Source of the DNA: Actinobacteria bacterium HGW-Actinobacteria-7
GTDB taxonomy: Bacteria; Actinomycetota; Coriobacteriia; Anaerosomatales; PHET01
Direction of reading: 5' to 3'
DNA: 63,961 nt
Assembly: GCA_002841275.1 (NCBI GenBank)
Contig: PHET01000012.1
Location: 1 to 63,961, forward strand
A program made the position numbers and the translations under genes. The notes below the pieces were generated by a model, which saw only the letters and a program-made list of their open reading frames with translations, was not told the DNA's origin and ran no database searches. The stretch's first letter is position 1; every line of letters starts with the position of its first letter. Positions 62,555 through 63,961 of the stretch are shown piece by piece.

Positions 62555-63724
62555 CTAGAGCTTGCGCCCGAGCATCGCCGCCAGCTCGCGGGGGTTCTTC
62601 GCCTTGCCGATGGCTTCTTCAAACGTGACCTTGCCTCCGGAGAGCAAGGTCTTCAAGTGTTGATCCAGCGTCTGCATACCTAGCGTAGCACCGCCCTGGA
62701 TGATGGTTTCCATCTGGTGGGTCTTGCCCTCACGGATCAGGTTGGAAATCGCGGGAATGCCCAGCATTATCTCCATGGCCATCACGCGGCTCCTGCCGTC
62801 GGTGGAGCGCAACAGCACCTGGGACAGGACGCCTTCGAGGGTGTTCGATAACTGCATTCGGACCTGCTGTTGCTGGTGCGGTGGAAACACGTCCACGACT
62901 CGGTCGATGGTCTCCGGACCGCCGGTGGTGTGCAGGGTGGCCAGAACCAGGTGACCGGTCTCTGCAGCTGTGATCGCTGCCGATATGGTCTCCAGGTCTC
63001 TCATCTCACCGACCAGAATGACGTCAGGGTCCTGTCGCAACACCCGCTTGAGGGCCGAGGCGAACGAATGGGTGTCCTCACCGATCTCGCGCTGGTTCAC
63101 GAACGACTTCTTGTTGCGATGCATGAACTCGATCGGGTCCTCAAGCGTGATGATGTGAACCGGCCGAGACTCATTGATGTGATCGATCATAGCGGCAAGA
63201 GTGGTCGACTTACCGGATCCCGTGGGGCCAGTGACGAGCACAAGGCCTCGAGGTCGGTCCGCGAGCCAGCGGCAGACTTTCGGAAGCGCAAGATCGTCCA
63301 TAGTCGGGATATTGATGGGAATGACTCGGAAGACCGCACCCATCGAGTTCCTCTGCTGGAACACGTTCGCACGGAATCGCGATACGCCCGGGATACTGTA
63401 GGCGAAGTCGAGTTCCAGCTCGGTTTCGAAGCGCCTGCGCTGTTCCTCGGAAAGTAGCCCCAGAATCATCTCCATGGTGTCGCGAGGAGTCAGTGGCTTC
63501 ATGTTCTCGACGAGAACGATCTCACCACGCTGGCGAATTCCGGGGGGGCTCCCGACGGTGATGTGGAGATCGGATCCTCCCCGCTGCAACATGATGCGCA
63601 ACAGATCGTCGATGTGCGGAATCTCGGTGGATCCCGGACCGGAGTGCGCAGCAGAAGCGCCAGACGAGGGAGCCGCACTCACAGGCTGTGGTGCACCGTA
63701 GCCCGCAGGCGTCACCGGCATCAT
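62555..63724 (-). CDS. pilT: Type IV pilus retraction ATPase PilT
   Basis: PilT is the hexameric ATPase that disassembles type IV pili for twitching or DNA uptake. From ATG 63724 it has 389 residues. A Pro/Ala/Ser-rich head (1-33) is followed by IDDLLRIMLQRGGSDLHITV, Walker A GPTGSGKS at 166-173, the Asp box THSFASALKRVLRQDPD, Walker B VILVGEMRD and the His box GHLVLATLHTT. AGGAAGG lies upstream of ATG 63724, but the adjoining sequence looks foreign, so the true N-terminus may be different. The frame continues to GTG 63742. PilT fits with comEA/comEC in this genome. Confidence 0.92.
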   Translation of the reverse strand: MMPVTPAGYGAPQPVSAAPSSGASAAHSGPGSTEIPHIDDLLRIMLQRGGSDLHITVGSPPGIRQRGEIVLVENMKPLTPRDTMEMILGLLSEEQRRRFETELELDFAYSIPGVSRFRANVFQQRNSMGAVFRVIPINIPTMDDLALPKVCRWLADRPRGLVLVTGPTGSGKSTTLAAMIDHINESRPVHIITLEDPIEFMHRNKKSFVNQREIGEDTHSFASALKRVLRQDPDVILVGEMRDLETISAAITAAETGHLVLATLHTTGGPETIDRVVDVFPPHQQQQVRMQLSNTLEGVLSQVLLRSTDGRSRVMAMEIMLGIPAISNLIREGKTHQMETIIQGGATLGMQTLDQHLKTLLSGGKVTFEEAIGKAKNPRELAAMLGRKL

Positions 63725-63961
63725 CGCGGCCTTCCTGCTCACCCTGCCGGCCCCGGCCGCCGCGCTGAAAGCGGCGCTGCCGCGCGCGCACTCGCTGGTC
63801 TATAACAAATTCTACGTGGACGAGATCTACGGCTTCCTGCTGCTCACCCTTCGGCTGCTGCCCAGCGGGCCCCGGTGGTGGCCGATCGTCCTCATCGCCC
63901 TTGGTGCGGGCTCTGCCCTCTACGGCATCCTGCAGGCGTCGGCGCGTAGCAGCAGCGTGTC
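63702..63961 (+). pseudogene. NuoL-like C-terminal fragment at the window edge
   Basis: On the plus strand the frame from 63702 to the window end is open and reads LVYNKFYVDEIYGFLLLTL in the middle, with hydrophobic segments before and after it (GIIAAFLLTLPAPAAAL, WWPIVLIALGAGSALYGIL). The KxYVDExY motif is characteristic of the C-terminal end of NADH-quinone oxidoreductase subunit L. A TAG at 63699-63701 blocks the frame upstream, and no start codon or ribosome site is seen. It meets the pilT start region head to head. It looks like a fragment joined to pilT, most likely by assembly. Confidence 0.55.

Overview
The window is 63,961 bases of high-G+C bacterial chromosome, almost entirely packed with housekeeping genes on the minus strand. 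GTG and TTG starts are common, and 1-11 base stop/start overlaps are frequent. The gene content and order (for example phoH - HD phosphodiesterase - ybeY - dgkA-like - cdd - era - recO - glyQ - glyS - PPDK regulator, and leuS - comEA - comEC - holA - rpsT - lepA - hemW - hrcA - dnaJ - rsmE - mtaB) match the ancestral order of Firmicutes and deep Actinobacteria. Together with high G+C, pyruvate phosphate dikinase and a seven-haem secreted cytochrome, this suggests an anaerobic Actinobacteriota such as the Coriobacteriia. The lineage is an inference; no rRNA is present.

Layout. 1-5902: ppdK (runs off the left edge), its bifunctional kinase/phosphorylase regulator, and glyS/glyQ. 5992-13287: recO, deoC, era, cdd, a CNNM/CBS membrane protein, a DgkA-PAP2 fusion, ybeY, a shortened PgpH-type HD protein and phoH. 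13388-17727: mtaB, rsmE, dnaJ and hrcA behind a CIRCE operator. 17742-21804: hemW, dusB, lepA. rpsT (+) then converges on holA, comEC and comEA, followed upstream by leuS. 29040-31993 is the accessory-looking insert: a small membrane protein, the multihaem cytochrome with palindromes upstream of it, and tRNA-Ala(GGC). 32102-40384: a DMT transporter, rsfS, a degenerate LytR/LCP-like protein, yqeK, nadD, proA, proB, obgE, rpmA and rplU. 40433-51114: RNase G, a DUF2344 protein and its radical SAM partner, a DUF697 protein, then the rod-shape set rodA, mrdA, mreD, mreC, mreB. 51156-54593: radC, ndk, a TPR membrane protein, a cyclophilin lipoprotein. 54721-58649 (+): an EF-G paralogue, a diacylglycerol-kinase-family lipid kinase and plsY, with tRNA-Arg(CCG) on the minus strand between them.

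58725-63724 (-) is the most unusual part: an uncatalogued 58-residue two-cluster ferredoxin, then a tight four-gene set reading OsmC peroxidase - GT2 glycosyltransferase - PIG-L deacetylase - BshC-like protein, and pilT. The deacetylase/BshC-like pair beside a thiol peroxidase resembles a bacillithiol-type pathway without the usual BshA, and is the best candidate here for an undescribed system. The last ~250 bases encode, on the other strand, what looks like a NuoL C-terminal fragment joined to the pilT start, most likely a chimeric contig end.

There is no sign of CRISPR arrays, insertion sequences, integrases or prophage genes, and no gene-free stretch exceeds 300 bases.
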